DNA of 48,846 nucleotides from an uncultured Collinsella sp. (GCA_900549025.1 URMZ01000011.1:1-48846), one strand, 5' to 3'; positions 23,423 through 31,534 are shown, counted from the first letter of the stretch. Made by a program: numbers and translations. Notes: generated by a model from the sequence alone, not told the origin.

Positions 23423-24466
23423 ATGTCGTTTGGCAAGTTCTTTAAAGATGCGCTGCTTCCCGTCGCCGTGTGGACGTGCGGCGTGCTGCTGAGCTGCTTT
23501 GTGCTGACGGTCGCCGGTGCACCCGTTTCTATTGTGGTCGTGGCGGTCGGCGTTTCCTTTATCTTTGGTATGCTCGGCATCGTGGTCGAGTACGCGCGTC
23601 GCCGCCGTTTTCTGCGTCAGCTGGAGCGCGCGGCAGAGGAGCTCGAGAGCCCCGCATGGGTGCAGGAGATGGTGCAATGCCCGACCTATGCCGAGGGCGA
23701 GCTCGAGTACGAGGTCTTGCGCCGGGTGGGCAAAGCCGCTTGCGACGAGGTTGCCGAAGGCCGGCGTCAGACCGATGACTATCGCGACTATATCGAGAGC
23801 TGGGTCCACGAGGCCAAACTGCCCCTGGCGGCGGCTCATCTGATTTTGGAAAACCTGGATGGCAGCGAAGACGACCTGTCGCGCGTGGATGACCTGGGCC
23901 GTGAGCTGGCTCGCGTGGAGCGCTATATCGACCAGGCGCTGTACTACGCGCGCTCGGAAGTCGTGGAGCGCGACTACCTGATTCGCCGTTGGGATCTCAA
24001 GACCTTGGTGACGGGCGCGATTAAGGCCAACGCGCGTGAGCTCATCGCGGCGCACGTGGCCCCGGTGTGCGAGAACCTCGACTTCGAGGTCTTTACCGAC
24101 GAGAAGTGGCTCGAGTTTATTCTGGGCCAGCTTATTCAGAACAGTATTAAATATGCGCGCGAGGACGGCGCGAAGATCGTGTTTTCGGGCGCGTTGCTGG
24201 ACGAGGGCCTGGCGAGCGAACGCATCGAGCTCACTGTCGCGGACAACGGCTGCGGCGTGAGCGCGGCCGACCTGCCGCGCGTGTTCGAGAAGGGCTTTAC
24301 CGGCGACAACGGCCGCACCACCAAGCGCGCAACGGGCATCGGCCTCTACCTGGTGGCGCGCCTCTGCTCCAAGATGGGCATCGACGTCACCGCGGCATCC
24401 GAGCCCGGCAAAGGCTTTGTCGTCACGTTTGCCTTCTCAACCAACAAGTTCCAATACTTTGAGTAG
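23423..24466 (+). CDS. Intramembrane-sensing histidine kinase (BceS-like)
   Basis: A 347-residue kinase. Two close membrane spans (about 12-31 and 36-56) leave almost no external loop, as in intramembrane-sensing kinases. The phospho-acceptor is His129 in YIESWVHEAKLPLAAAHLIL, with N box QLIQNSIKYA, G1 VADNGCGV, F-box VFEKGFTG and G2 ATGIGLYLVARLCSKMGI. BceS kinases normally sit beside a BceAB-type ABC transporter that senses peptides; none is present here. It begins 9 bp after the regulator's stop codon. Confidence 0.92.
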   Translation: MSFGKFFKDALLPVAVWTCGVLLSCFVLTVAGAPVSIVVVAVGVSFIFGMLGIVVEYARRRRFLRQLERAAEELESPAWVQEMVQCPTYAEGELEYEVLRRVGKAACDEVAEGRRQTDDYRDYIESWVHEAKLPLAAAHLILENLDGSEDDLSRVDDLGRELARVERYIDQALYYARSEVVERDYLIRRWDLKTLVTGAIKANARELIAAHVAPVCENLDFEVFTDEKWLEFILGQLIQNSIKYAREDGAKIVFSGALLDEGLASERIELTVADNGCGVSAADLPRVFEKGFTGDNGRTTKRATGIGLYLVARLCSKMGIDVTAASEPGKGFVVTFAFSTNKFQYFE

Positions 24467-24530
24467 TCAGCCCGTATGGCGTAGCCGTTCAGGATCTTCC
24501 CATGTAAGAAGAAATCAGGCTTTTCAGCAG

Positions 24531-24553
24531 CTATATTCCTGAACGGGAACATT
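24531..24553. promoter_or_regulatory. HipB-like operator O1
   Basis: CTATATTC, eight bases, then GAACATT. It is the left member of three palindromes with the layout TTC-N8-GAA, centred near 24542.5, exactly 39 bp left of O2. Confidence 0.65.
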
Positions 24554-24568
24554 GCTAATGTAGTCAAC

Positions 24569-24594
24569 ACTATATTCCCGTACATGAACATAGT
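24569..24594. promoter_or_regulatory. HipB-like operator O2
   Basis: ACTATATTC (24569-24577), spacer of eight, GAACATAGT (24586-24594). It is the most symmetrical of the three sites, with nine-base arms containing one mismatch. It lies just upstream of the -10 box at 24605-24610. Confidence 0.75.
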
Positions 24595-24604
24595 GCTACA
24601 GTTT

Positions 24605-24610
24605 TATACT
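24605..24610 (+). promoter_or_regulatory. Predicted -10 box of hipBA
   Basis: TATACT between operators O2 and O3 would place the transcript start inside O3, giving a leader of about 27 bases. The -35 region falls in the right arm of O2. A repressor bound at O2 and O3 would block polymerase. Confidence 0.55.
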
Positions 24611-24632
24611 AAGTTCACGGACAGGAATATAG
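24610..24632. promoter_or_regulatory. HipB-like operator O3
   Basis: TAAGTTC, spacer of eight, GAATATAG. Its centre is exactly 39 bp right of O2 and 12 bp upstream of the hipB start codon region, overlapping the predicted transcript start. Confidence 0.65.
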
Positions 24633-24643
24633 CTGGAGGCGTC

Positions 24644-24934
24644 ATGAGAACGGTGACAACGATTAAAAAGCTGGATGGGCGCATCAAGCTCAAACCGTCG
24701 GAAGTCGCTTTCTCGGAGCGCACGGTTTTCGATCCCGCCGAGATGGGGAAGGCCCTTAGGCTCAGAAGGCGTGAACTCGGCTTGACTCAACGTGACGTCG
24801 CGACTATGACGGGTCGCAGCCTTCGTGTGATTGGTGATATCGAACGGGGGCGGACAACGGTCGAAATTGGTGTCATTTTCGATTACGCCTCCATCGTGGA
24901 TGTTGATTTTATTCTGAAGGTGAGGGGGAAGTAA
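24644..24934 (+). CDS. hipB: HipB-like antitoxin / XRE-family repressor
   Basis: A 96-residue protein with a helix-turn-helix of the XRE type at about residues 36-90: MGKALRLRRRELGLTQRDVATMTGRSLRVIGDIERG. HipB binds and restrains HipA and represses their operon. A short N-terminal region precedes the DNA-binding domain. ATG 24644 with CTGGAGGC upstream was chosen over the in-frame ATG at 24584, which lies inside operator O2. The stop codon TAA overlaps the hipA ATG by one base. AT-richer leader sequence than its neighbours hints at transfer. Confidence 0.88.
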   Translation: MRTVTTIKKLDGRIKLKPSEVAFSERTVFDPAEMGKALRLRRRELGLTQRDVATMTGRSLRVIGDIERGRTTVEIGVIFDYASIVDVDFILKVRGK

Positions 24935-26226
24935 TGGATGGCACGCTGTTCGTTCACCGTGAGTTTAATGGGTCTTACCAGCCGGTTGGCATATTGGAGG
25001 AAAATGCGGGGTTTCCGATATTCACCTATAGCCCCAAATATCTCGAGAGCGGTGATGCGGCGCCGATTTCGATCTCGCTGCCGTTGTCGTCCGAGACATT
25101 TAGTCCGGACGCAACGGGTTCCTTTTTCTCCGGCATCATTCCGGAGGGGCAGCTCAACAGGGACCTTGAGAAAAGGGCGCGAGCGGAACGCGGAGATTAC
25201 TTTAAGGTGCTCGATTTGGTCCGCGACGAACCTGTCGGCGCTCTGGTTTTGACGCGAGAGCCTTCGGCCGACGGTCTCGAAATGGGCTATGAAGAGATAG
25301 ATGCGGAACAGCTAAGCGGACTGGCATACGCACCGGCGGAGATTGCTTTTGATTTAACGCTAGAGAGTCGAATCTCCCTTGCAGGTGCTCAGGCGAAGGT
25401 CGGTCTCTACCATACGGGTGATGACCCATGTGGTGGATGGTACCTGCCTCATGGAGCGGCCCCATCCACACACATTCTCAAGGCAGGGTCGAAAACGTTC
25501 CCGGGCGAGACAGTGTGCGAAGCGATGTGCGTGAGAGCCGCCTCTCTGATGGACCTATCGGCCGAAGAGTGCTTTCTTATCCGAGTTGAGGATGCCGAGC
25601 CAATTATCGCCGTGAAACGATTTGACCGAGTAACGCCTGATACCGGACGCTCGGTTGACGGATTGCCAATTCCATACCGTTTGCACCAGGAAGATGTTTG
25701 TCAGGCCAAGGGCATCTCGCGTGAGCTTAAATATGAGCCGACGGGCGTCAATTACCTGGGGCTTATCGTCGATGCGGTGCGAAGGGCGTCGACGAATCAA
25801 ATGGAGGACAGGTTCCTTGTCGGCTATAACCAGCTGTTCGACTATGCCGTAGGTAACTGTGATAACCATCTAAAGAACTGGTCGCTCGTATGGGACGAAA
25901 GTTGGAAGCAGGTGAGGTTGGCGCCGCTCTATGACGTGCTGTCCACAACGGTTTACCCCAGTCTCGTTCGTGAGATGGGCGTCTCGTTTGGTGGGAGCCG
26001 CAAGATTGACGACGTAACGCGTGGGTCGGTGATGAGCCAAATGATTGAGGCGGGTTTGCCCGGGGGAATTGTCGCCGGAATGATTGCTGATACCTGCAAT
26101 GAGGTTCCAGACGCGCTAAGAGACGCGGCGCGCGGTCTCAAAGAAGAGGGTTTTCCCGAGGCGGAGGTAATGTTCGAGAAGATCATTCCAGAAGTGCAAG
26201 CTCGTTTAAGCAGGATCGCCTTATAA
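24934..26226 (+). CDS. hipA: HipA-like serine/threonine kinase toxin
   Basis: A 430-residue full-length HipA. The N-subdomain-1 (about 3-107) has the SGIIPEGQLNRDL pattern; the kinase domain has Gly-rich loop SLAGAQAKVGLYH (149-161), lysine in IIAVKRFDR (Lys228), the catalytic loop GNCDNHLKNWSLV with Asp310 and Asn315, and the metal site PLYDVLST (Asp334). E. coli HipA phosphorylates glutamyl-tRNA synthetase GltX and halts translation. All catalytic positions look intact, so the toxin is probably active and restrained by HipB. A strong terminator follows. Confidence 0.93.
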   Translation: MDGTLFVHREFNGSYQPVGILEENAGFPIFTYSPKYLESGDAAPISISLPLSSETFSPDATGSFFSGIIPEGQLNRDLEKRARAERGDYFKVLDLVRDEPVGALVLTREPSADGLEMGYEEIDAEQLSGLAYAPAEIAFDLTLESRISLAGAQAKVGLYHTGDDPCGGWYLPHGAAPSTHILKAGSKTFPGETVCEAMCVRAASLMDLSAEECFLIRVEDAEPIIAVKRFDRVTPDTGRSVDGLPIPYRLHQEDVCQAKGISRELKYEPTGVNYLGLIVDAVRRASTNQMEDRFLVGYNQLFDYAVGNCDNHLKNWSLVWDESWKQVRLAPLYDVLSTTVYPSLVREMGVSFGGSRKIDDVTRGSVMSQMIEAGLPGGIVAGMIADTCNEVPDALRDAARGLKEEGFPEAEVMFEKIIPEVQARLSRIAL

Positions 26227-26250
26227 CAAAAACGTGCCGCCCAAACAAAA

Positions 26251-26286
26251 CGTGCCGCCCCAAACGGGGCGGCACGCCATTTTTCT
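26251..26286 (+). terminator. Intrinsic terminator after hipA
   Basis: CGTGCCGCCCC (26251-26261) and GGGGCGGCACG (26266-26276) form a perfect 11-bp stem with an AAAC loop, followed by CCATTTTTCT. A partial duplicate of the left arm, ACGTGCCGCCC, lies just upstream at 26232-26242. Confidence 0.9.
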
Positions 26287-26317
26287 ATCAGATAACTCGC
26301 TGAAGTACGGTGACGAA

Positions 26318-26408
26318 GGCGCAAGGCCGGGAGGGGTTATCTAAGCCGACATCCCGCAGCCGCGAAGCGGCGAGGACGTCGGCGTGATAACCCCGCAGGC
26401 CTTGCGCC
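26318..26408. repeat. 91-bp multi-tier palindrome
   Basis: Four stacked inverted pairs share one centre: GGCGCAAGGCC/GGCCTTGCGCC (26318-26328, 26398-26408), GGGGTTATC/GATAACCCC (26333-26341, 26386-26394), GCCGAC/GTCGGC (26345-26350, 26378-26383) and CCGC/GCGG (26360-26370). It lies between the convergent hipA and uspA genes, after the hipA terminator and 13 bp from the uspA stop codon. Confidence 0.88.
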
Positions 26409-26421
26409 GGCGGGAAGGAAC

Positions 26422-26859
26422 CTATTTCACGACCAAGATGTCGCAGTCGGTGTTGCGCAGCAGGAACGTCGAAATTGAACCCAGGAGTGCATACTTGATC
26501 GAGGACAGGCCACGAGCGCCGCAGAGCACCAGGTCGGGCTTGACCACGTCGAGCATCTCGTCTTTGAGCGTCTCGCGAATGCGGCCGGCGCGAATCATGA
26601 CCTCGACCTCGGGAATGTCGGGATTGGCCTTGGCCTCTTCGAGCTGCTTGGCGATGGAGTTCTTAAATGCCTCCTCTAGGCCGTTGACCAGATCGACCGG
26701 ATAGGAACCGGCGCTCTCGAGTGCCGTGGAATCGATAACGTGGCCGATAATCAGCTTGGCGCCGTTGTTCGCGGCGACCTTGATGGCGCGTGCGAGCACA
26801 AAATCCTGCTGCTCAGTACCGTCGAGTGAAACAAATACCTTGGTGTAGCCCTCGTTCAT
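26422..26859 (-). CDS. Universal stress protein, UspA family
   Basis: A 145-residue UspA-fold protein. The N-terminal strand VFVSLDGTEQQDFVLARAIKVA and the C-terminal ATP-binding motif GARGLSSIKYALLGSISTFLL (Gly-X2-Gly-X9-Gly-Ser/Thr pattern) are both present, so nucleotide binding is likely. Members respond to growth arrest and stress. AAGGAGGAAACC precedes the ATG at 26859. The gene is monocistronic and shares a 247-bp divergent upstream region with uppP. Confidence 0.92.
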   Translation of the reverse strand: MNEGYTKVFVSLDGTEQQDFVLARAIKVAANNGAKLIIGHVIDSTALESAGSYPVDLVNGLEEAFKNSIAKQLEEAKANPDIPEVEVMIRAGRIRETLKDEMLDVVKPDLVLCGARGLSSIKYALLGSISTFLLRNTDCDILVVK

Positions 26860-27106
26860 GGTTTCCTCCTTGGTCTATCGCACGGGCGTGGGGCTCGTGC
26901 ATCGGGCGGGCGCGGATGCGTGGCCGCCGGACACTTTATCTTGTTGCAGTTATACCCAAGGATTTGGGTTTGACCGCTCGCAATTCTGTGAACGGGCGAG
27001 TTTTTTGGTAAGGGTGGGCGCGGTCGCGGCCGAACGGTTGATAATGGGACATCGCCCGCAACCGTCCGCAGAACAATATCGGCGGGTGTCTAACGAGGGG
27101 GTCCCT

Positions 27107-28081
27107 TTGGATATCATTGAGCTTCTAAAATCTGCCTTCATGGGCCTGGTCGAGGGCATCACCGAATGGCTGCCTGTTTCGTCGACCGGTCACATGATCT
27201 TGGTGGACGAGTTCGTCAAGATGAACGTGAGCGAGACGTTCTGGAATATGTTCCTGGTCGTGATTCAGCTTGGCGCCATTTTGGCCGTCTGCGTCCTGTT
27301 CTTTTACGACCTCAACCCGTTTTCTCCCAGCAAAGGCAAGGAGGGTCGTCGCGACACCTGGGTGCTGTGGGGCAAGATTGTGCTCGGCTGCATTCCCGCC
27401 GCGGCGATCGGTCTGCCGCTTAACGACTGGATGGAGGAGCATTTCTACAATGCTCCCGTCGTGGCGCTGGCGCTCATTGTGTACGGCGTGCTGTTTATCG
27501 TGATCGAGAACTGGCGCGCGAACAAGCGCGACCAGGCCGCTCTTGCCGGTTCGTTTGGTTCGCGTGCCGTGGTGGCGGGCGGACGCCCCGCTGGTGCGCA
27601 TTTTGCCACTCCCGCTGCGGCTGCCGCTTCAGACGATGACGATAACCTGGACTTTGGCTCCATCACTACGCTCGAGGATCTGAGCTGGAAGACCGCGCTG
27701 GGTATCGGTTGCTTCCAGGTGCTTTCGCTGATTCCGGGCACATCGCGCTCCGGCTCCACGATCATCGGCGGCCTGCTGCTGGGCTGCACGCGCTCGGTGG
27801 CGTCTAAGTTCACGTTCTTCCTGGCCATTCCCGTCATGTTTGGTGCGAGTGCGCTCAAGCTGGTCAAGTACTTTATTAAGGGCGGCACGTTCGGCACCAA
27901 CGAAATCGCCATCCTGGGCGTGGGCTGCGTCGTCGCCTTTGTGGTGTCGCTCATTGCCATCAAGTGGCTTATGGGCTTCGTGCGGCGTCACGACTTTAAG
28001 TGCTTCGGCGTCTACCGCATCATCCTGGGCATCGTGGTTCTCGCGTACTTCTTTGTCCTGGAGCCGATGCTCGGCCTCTAA
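27107..28081 (+). CDS. uppP: Undecaprenyl-diphosphatase UppP (BacA)
   Basis: A 324-residue polytopic membrane enzyme that recycles undecaprenyl pyrophosphate for peptidoglycan synthesis. The two active-site motifs are GITEWLPVSSTGHM near the N-terminus and IPGTSRSGSTI in the C-terminal half. The start is TTG 27107, with GAGGGGG at 27096-27101; the frame extends further upstream to 26858, but no membrane-protein sequence lies there. The protein is about 50 residues longer than usual because of an Ala/Asp-rich cytoplasmic insert, about residues 145-185 (HFATPAAAAASDDDDNLDF), between two spans. Confidence 0.93.
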   Translation: MDIIELLKSAFMGLVEGITEWLPVSSTGHMILVDEFVKMNVSETFWNMFLVVIQLGAILAVCVLFFYDLNPFSPSKGKEGRRDTWVLWGKIVLGCIPAAAIGLPLNDWMEEHFYNAPVVALALIVYGVLFIVIENWRANKRDQAALAGSFGSRAVVAGGRPAGAHFATPAAAAASDDDDNLDFGSITTLEDLSWKTALGIGCFQVLSLIPGTSRSGSTIIGGLLLGCTRSVASKFTFFLAIPVMFGASALKLVKYFIKGGTFGTNEIAILGVGCVVAFVVSLIAIKWLMGFVRRHDFKCFGVYRIILGIVVLAYFFVLEPMLGL

Positions 28082-28096
28082 CTTAGTTGACGCTGC

Positions 28097-28197
28097 GCGA
28101 CGGCCAGGGCGACAACTTGTCATTCAAAGGGGGTGGCATGACCAAAAGGTCTATGCCGCCCTCTTTTCATGCCAATTTGTTCGCCCTGGCCGCCGCT
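28097..28197. repeat. 101-bp nested palindrome
   Basis: Outer arms CGGCCAGGGCG (28101-28111) and CGCCCTGGCCG (28182-28192) are perfect, extended outward by GCG-type pairs and inward by AACTTG/CAATTTGT. Inner arms near 28126-28139 and 28152-28167 (AAAGGGGGTGGCAT / ATGCCGCCCTCTTT) pair with wobbles, and GACC/GGTC forms the tip. It begins 16 bp after the uppP stop codon. Confidence 0.82.
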
Positions 28198-28242
28198 CGC
28201 TACCGTGGCCATGACATCGGCGGTTCCGTGATTGTCAATAGA

Positions 28243-28275
28243 TTGGTGCAAAGCAACCTGACCCCATTGCGCCAA
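28243..28275. repeat. 33-bp inverted repeat, TTGGTGCAA family, copy 2
   Basis: In reverse complement it has arms TTGGCGCAA and TTTGCACCAA around GGGGTCAGGTTGC. Length and arm spacing are the same as copies 1 and 3, and it is closest to copy 3 at 38491-38523. Confidence 0.82.
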
Positions 28276-28413
28276 ATTCGCTGGGGCGGCCTGACGGTGA
28301 CGCACGGAGTCGTGGTGTGATTTGCGTCGGTGTCCGCGCGGCTCGGTATACTGGTACGGCTCAAACTATGGCGCCGCCCGCAGGCGCGCCGTCCGTCAGA
28401 TGAGGAGTCGCCC

Positions 28414-31314
28414 ATGACCCAGCCCTTGCCCTGGGAAAAGAACGCCGCGGTATCCGTGCCGCCCGCGCCGGAACCCGTGCCGCTCGATGCATACACCGCT
28501 CCTGCTGCGCCGGAGCCCGAGCTCGTCCCGCTCGACATTTACGACGCTCCCGCGCCGGCGCCCAAGCCCGCCAAGCCGCTCGTCGACATTGACAGCCTTA
28601 ATCCCGCCCAGCGCGAGGCTGTCCTGTCCACCGAGGGCCCGTTGCTGGTGCTCGCCGGCGCCGGCTCGGGCAAGACCCGCGTCTTGACCTTCCGCATCGC
28701 ACATATGCTCGGCGACCTGGGTGTTAAACCTTGGCAGGTTCTTGCCATCACGTTTACCAACAAGGCCGCGGCAGAGATGCGCGAGCGTCTGGCGGCACTC
28801 ATTCCCAGCGGCACCCGTGGCATGTGGGTGTGCACCTTCCATGCCATGTGCGTGCGCATGCTGCGCGAGGACGCCGACCTGTTGGGCTACACCGGTCAGT
28901 TCACCATCTACGATGACGATGACTCAAAGCGCATGGTGCGCGACATTATGCAGGCGCTCGGCATCGAGCAAAAGCAGTTCCCCATCAACATGATCCGCAG
29001 CAAGATTAGCTCGGCCAAAAACGCCATGATCGGCCCCGAGGACATGCTCAAATCCGCCGACAGCCCCAATGACAAAAAGGCCGCGCAAGTCTACCTGGAG
29101 CTGGAGCGCCGCCTGCGCGCCGCCAACGCGATGGACTTCGACGACCTGCTCGTGCGCACGCTCGAGCTGCTGCGCACCCGCCCCGAGGTGCTCGACAAGT
29201 ATCAGGAGCGCTTCCGCTACATTAGCGTCGACGAGTATCAGGACACCAACCACGTCCAGTACGAGATCGCCAACCTGCTGGCCGCCAAGTACCAAAACCT
29301 CATGGTCGTGGGCGACGACGATCAGTCCATTTATAGCTGGCGTGGCGCCGACATCACCAATATCCTGGACTTTGAGAAGGACTTTAAAGACTGCAAGACC
29401 GTCAAGCTGGAGCAGAACTACCGCTCTACGGGTCATATCCTGAACGCCGCCAACGCCGTGGTACGTCACAACTCGCAGCGCAAGGACAAGCGCCTGTTTA
29501 CGGCCGAGGGCGACGGCGAGAAGATCCAGGCCTTCCAGGCAAGCGATGAGCGCGACGAGGGTCGCTGGATTGCCGGCGAGATCGAAAAGCTGCATGCCAA
29601 GGGCACGAGTTACGACGACATCGCCGTGTTCTACCGCACCAACGCCCAGTCGCGTATTCTCGAAGATATGTTTCTGCGCGCGGGCGTGCCCTACAAGATC
29701 GTGGGCGGCACGCGATTCTTCGACCGTGCCGAGATCCGCGACGTCATGGCCTACCTTAAGATGATCGTGAACCCGGCCGACGAGATGAGCGTCAAGCGCG
29801 TCATCAACACGCCGCGCCGCGGCATCGGCTCCACCTCGATCCAAAAGATCGAGCAGCTGGCGCGCGACAACCGTTGCTCGTTCTTCCAGGCTTGCGAGAT
29901 CGCGTGCGCCGAGACGGGCATGTTTAGTGCCAAGGTGCGCAACGGCCTGTCGAGCTTTGTGTCGCTGGTGCGCGAGGGCCGCCGCATGGACGGCGAGCTC
30001 AAGGACGTTGTCGAGATGATCGTCGATAAGACGGGCTTGCTGCAGGCGTTTCGCGCCGAGGGCACCATGGAGTCCGAGAGCCGCGCCGAGAACATTCAGG
30101 AATTCCTGGGCGTCGCCGCCGAATTTGAGGAGACGCACGAGGATATCGAGGGTACGCTCGAGAGCTTGGAAGAGCTGCGCGCAGCCGGCGTTGCCGACGT
30201 GCCTGCCGAGCCTGAGTCCGAGCCCGTTGTGGTGAGCGCGCCCGCGCCCGAACCGGGGCCATTTGCCCCGGCATCCTCGTTTGAGGCACTCGTCGGCGCG
30301 CGCGATGCCGCAGGTTCCAATCCGCTCGATAGCCTAGCCGCCCCGGCGCTCTCGCCGCAGGATGCCCTGGCCGCCGCCATCGCGGGCAACGCGTATGCCG
30401 CGCCGACGGGGATGCCGGCGGGTGCCGTGCATGCCGACGAGATTGAGCGCACCTATGGTCCGCTCACCTGTAAGGCGCTACCGGCACTCATGGAGTGGCT
30501 GGCCCTGCGCTCCGACTTGGATTCCCTGGCCGGCGAGACGCATGCCATTACCATGATGACCATCCACTCCGCCAAGGGCCTGGAGTTCCCGGCGGTGTTC
30601 GTGGCCGGCATGGAGGAGGGCATCTTCCCGCACGTGCACGACTTTGGCGGCAGCGATGACCCGGGTAAGCTCGAGGAGGAGCGTCGCCTGGCCTACGTCG
30701 CCATCACGCGTGCCCGTAAGCGCCTGTTCCTGACCTATGCGGCCACGCGTCGCACCTACGGCTCGACCTCTGCCAACCCGCGCTCGCGCTTCCTCAACGA
30801 GATTCCGTTTGAGGATATCGAGTTTAGCGGTATCGGTTCTGCCGGTTTTGAAGGCACGGGTTGGGAGAAGCGCGGCGACCGTCACGGCACCTTTGGCTCG
30901 GGCATGGGTTCGGATATGTACGGCGGCAAGGTATTTGGTTCGCATACGCGCTCGACTGGCGGTTCCGGTTCGCGCGGCGGATCGAGCTTTGACGATTTCT
31001 TTGGTGGCAGCAGCTACGGGACCGAGCGCCATCGTGGGGTCTCGCCCGACGCTGGCCGTGTTGCCTCGACCTTTGGCTCGGGCGCACCGCGAGCCAAAAA
31101 GCCCTCGTCCAAGGTGTCCCCGACGGTGGAGCGCAAGGTTGATCGCGCCAGCGCATCGCAGGACTTTGCCGCAGGCGATACCGTGAGCCACAAGACCTTT
31201 GGCACGGGTACCGTGATCTCGGTCGCCGGAGACATGATCGAGGTTCAATTCGAAAAGACCGGTCAGACCAAAAAGCTGATGAAGGGCTTCGCGCCGATCG
31301 TCAAGCTGTCGTGA
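28414..31314 (+). CDS. pcrA: ATP-dependent DNA helicase PcrA/UvrD
   Basis: A 966-residue superfamily 1A 3'-5' helicase, longer than the usual 720-780. Residues 1-58 are a Pro/Ala-rich extension with a repeated VPLD(A/I)Y motif. Then come the Q motif SLNPAQREAV, Walker A AGAGSGKTR (81-89), TFTNKAA, Walker B VDEYQDTN, GDDDQSIYSWRGA, QNYRST, and motif V/VI TIHSAKGLEF and VAITRARKRLFL. A low-complexity insert of about 90 residues (about 605-695) lies in the 2B/2A region. The C-terminus ends with a Gly/Ser-rich linker and a Tudor-like domain (VSHKTFGTGTVISV...IEVQFEKTGQTKKLMKGF) as used for RNA polymerase binding. Start ATG 28414 follows GATGAGGAG. Confidence 0.96.
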   Translation: MTQPLPWEKNAAVSVPPAPEPVPLDAYTAPAAPEPELVPLDIYDAPAPAPKPAKPLVDIDSLNPAQREAVLSTEGPLLVLAGAGSGKTRVLTFRIAHMLGDLGVKPWQVLAITFTNKAAAEMRERLAALIPSGTRGMWVCTFHAMCVRMLREDADLLGYTGQFTIYDDDDSKRMVRDIMQALGIEQKQFPINMIRSKISSAKNAMIGPEDMLKSADSPNDKKAAQVYLELERRLRAANAMDFDDLLVRTLELLRTRPEVLDKYQERFRYISVDEYQDTNHVQYEIANLLAAKYQNLMVVGDDDQSIYSWRGADITNILDFEKDFKDCKTVKLEQNYRSTGHILNAANAVVRHNSQRKDKRLFTAEGDGEKIQAFQASDERDEGRWIAGEIEKLHAKGTSYDDIAVFYRTNAQSRILEDMFLRAGVPYKIVGGTRFFDRAEIRDVMAYLKMIVNPADEMSVKRVINTPRRGIGSTSIQKIEQLARDNRCSFFQACEIACAETGMFSAKVRNGLSSFVSLVREGRRMDGELKDVVEMIVDKTGLLQAFRAEGTMESESRAENIQEFLGVAAEFEETHEDIEGTLESLEELRAAGVADVPAEPESEPVVVSAPAPEPGPFAPASSFEALVGARDAAGSNPLDSLAAPALSPQDALAAAIAGNAYAAPTGMPAGAVHADEIERTYGPLTCKALPALMEWLALRSDLDSLAGETHAITMMTIHSAKGLEFPAVFVAGMEEGIFPHVHDFGGSDDPGKLEEERRLAYVAITRARKRLFLTYAATRRTYGSTSANPRSRFLNEIPFEDIEFSGIGSAGFEGTGWEKRGDRHGTFGSGMGSDMYGGKVFGSHTRSTGGSGSRGGSSFDDFFGGSSYGTERHRGVSPDAGRVASTFGSGAPRAKKPSSKVSPTVERKVDRASASQDFAAGDTVSHKTFGTGTVISVAGDMIEVQFEKTGQTKKLMKGFAPIVKLS

Positions 31315-31321
31315 TCCTGGC

Positions 31322-31451
31322 GGACCTGGGCGGGCGTATAGGGCAACATCGCCTGCTCGGGCAGTCCTGCGCAAGACGGAGAGCACATTAAGTGCTCTCC
31401 TTTGCGTGCGGAACTCGCGATCGATGTTGCCCTATACGCCCGCCCAGGTCC
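31322..31451. repeat. 130-bp nested palindrome with perfect 30-bp arms
   Basis: Arms 31322-31351 and 31422-31451 are exact reverse complements over 30 bp (left arm starts GGACCTGGGCGGGCGTATAG). The 70-bp centre contains a second palindrome, GGAGAGCAC-ATTAA-GTGCTCTCC (31378-31400), bordered by GCGCAA/TTGCGT. It starts 7 bp after the pcrA stop codon, in the convergent gap to manA. No target-site duplication was seen. Confidence 0.9.
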
Positions 31452-31534
31452 TTGGGTAACGGTGCTTGCGAACGTCGCTCTGCTCGTTCGCTTTTTGATC
31501 TGGAGAGCCGGGTGGGCTGATAAATAGATATGGC

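Larger units (their letters stand above)
28082..28413. other. 332-bp gene-free region with palindromes
   Basis: Between uppP and pcrA. It holds a 101-bp nested palindrome (28097-28197), the second copy of the 33-bp TTGGTGCAA element (28243-28275), and a TATACT box at 28347-28352 with TTGCGT 19 bp upstream that may be the pcrA promoter. No coding frame was accepted. Confidence 0.6.

Noticed and set aside
26232..26286. Repeated ACGTGCCGCCC as a mobile repeat
   Set aside because: It is best explained as the hipA terminator with a slipped duplicate of its left arm.
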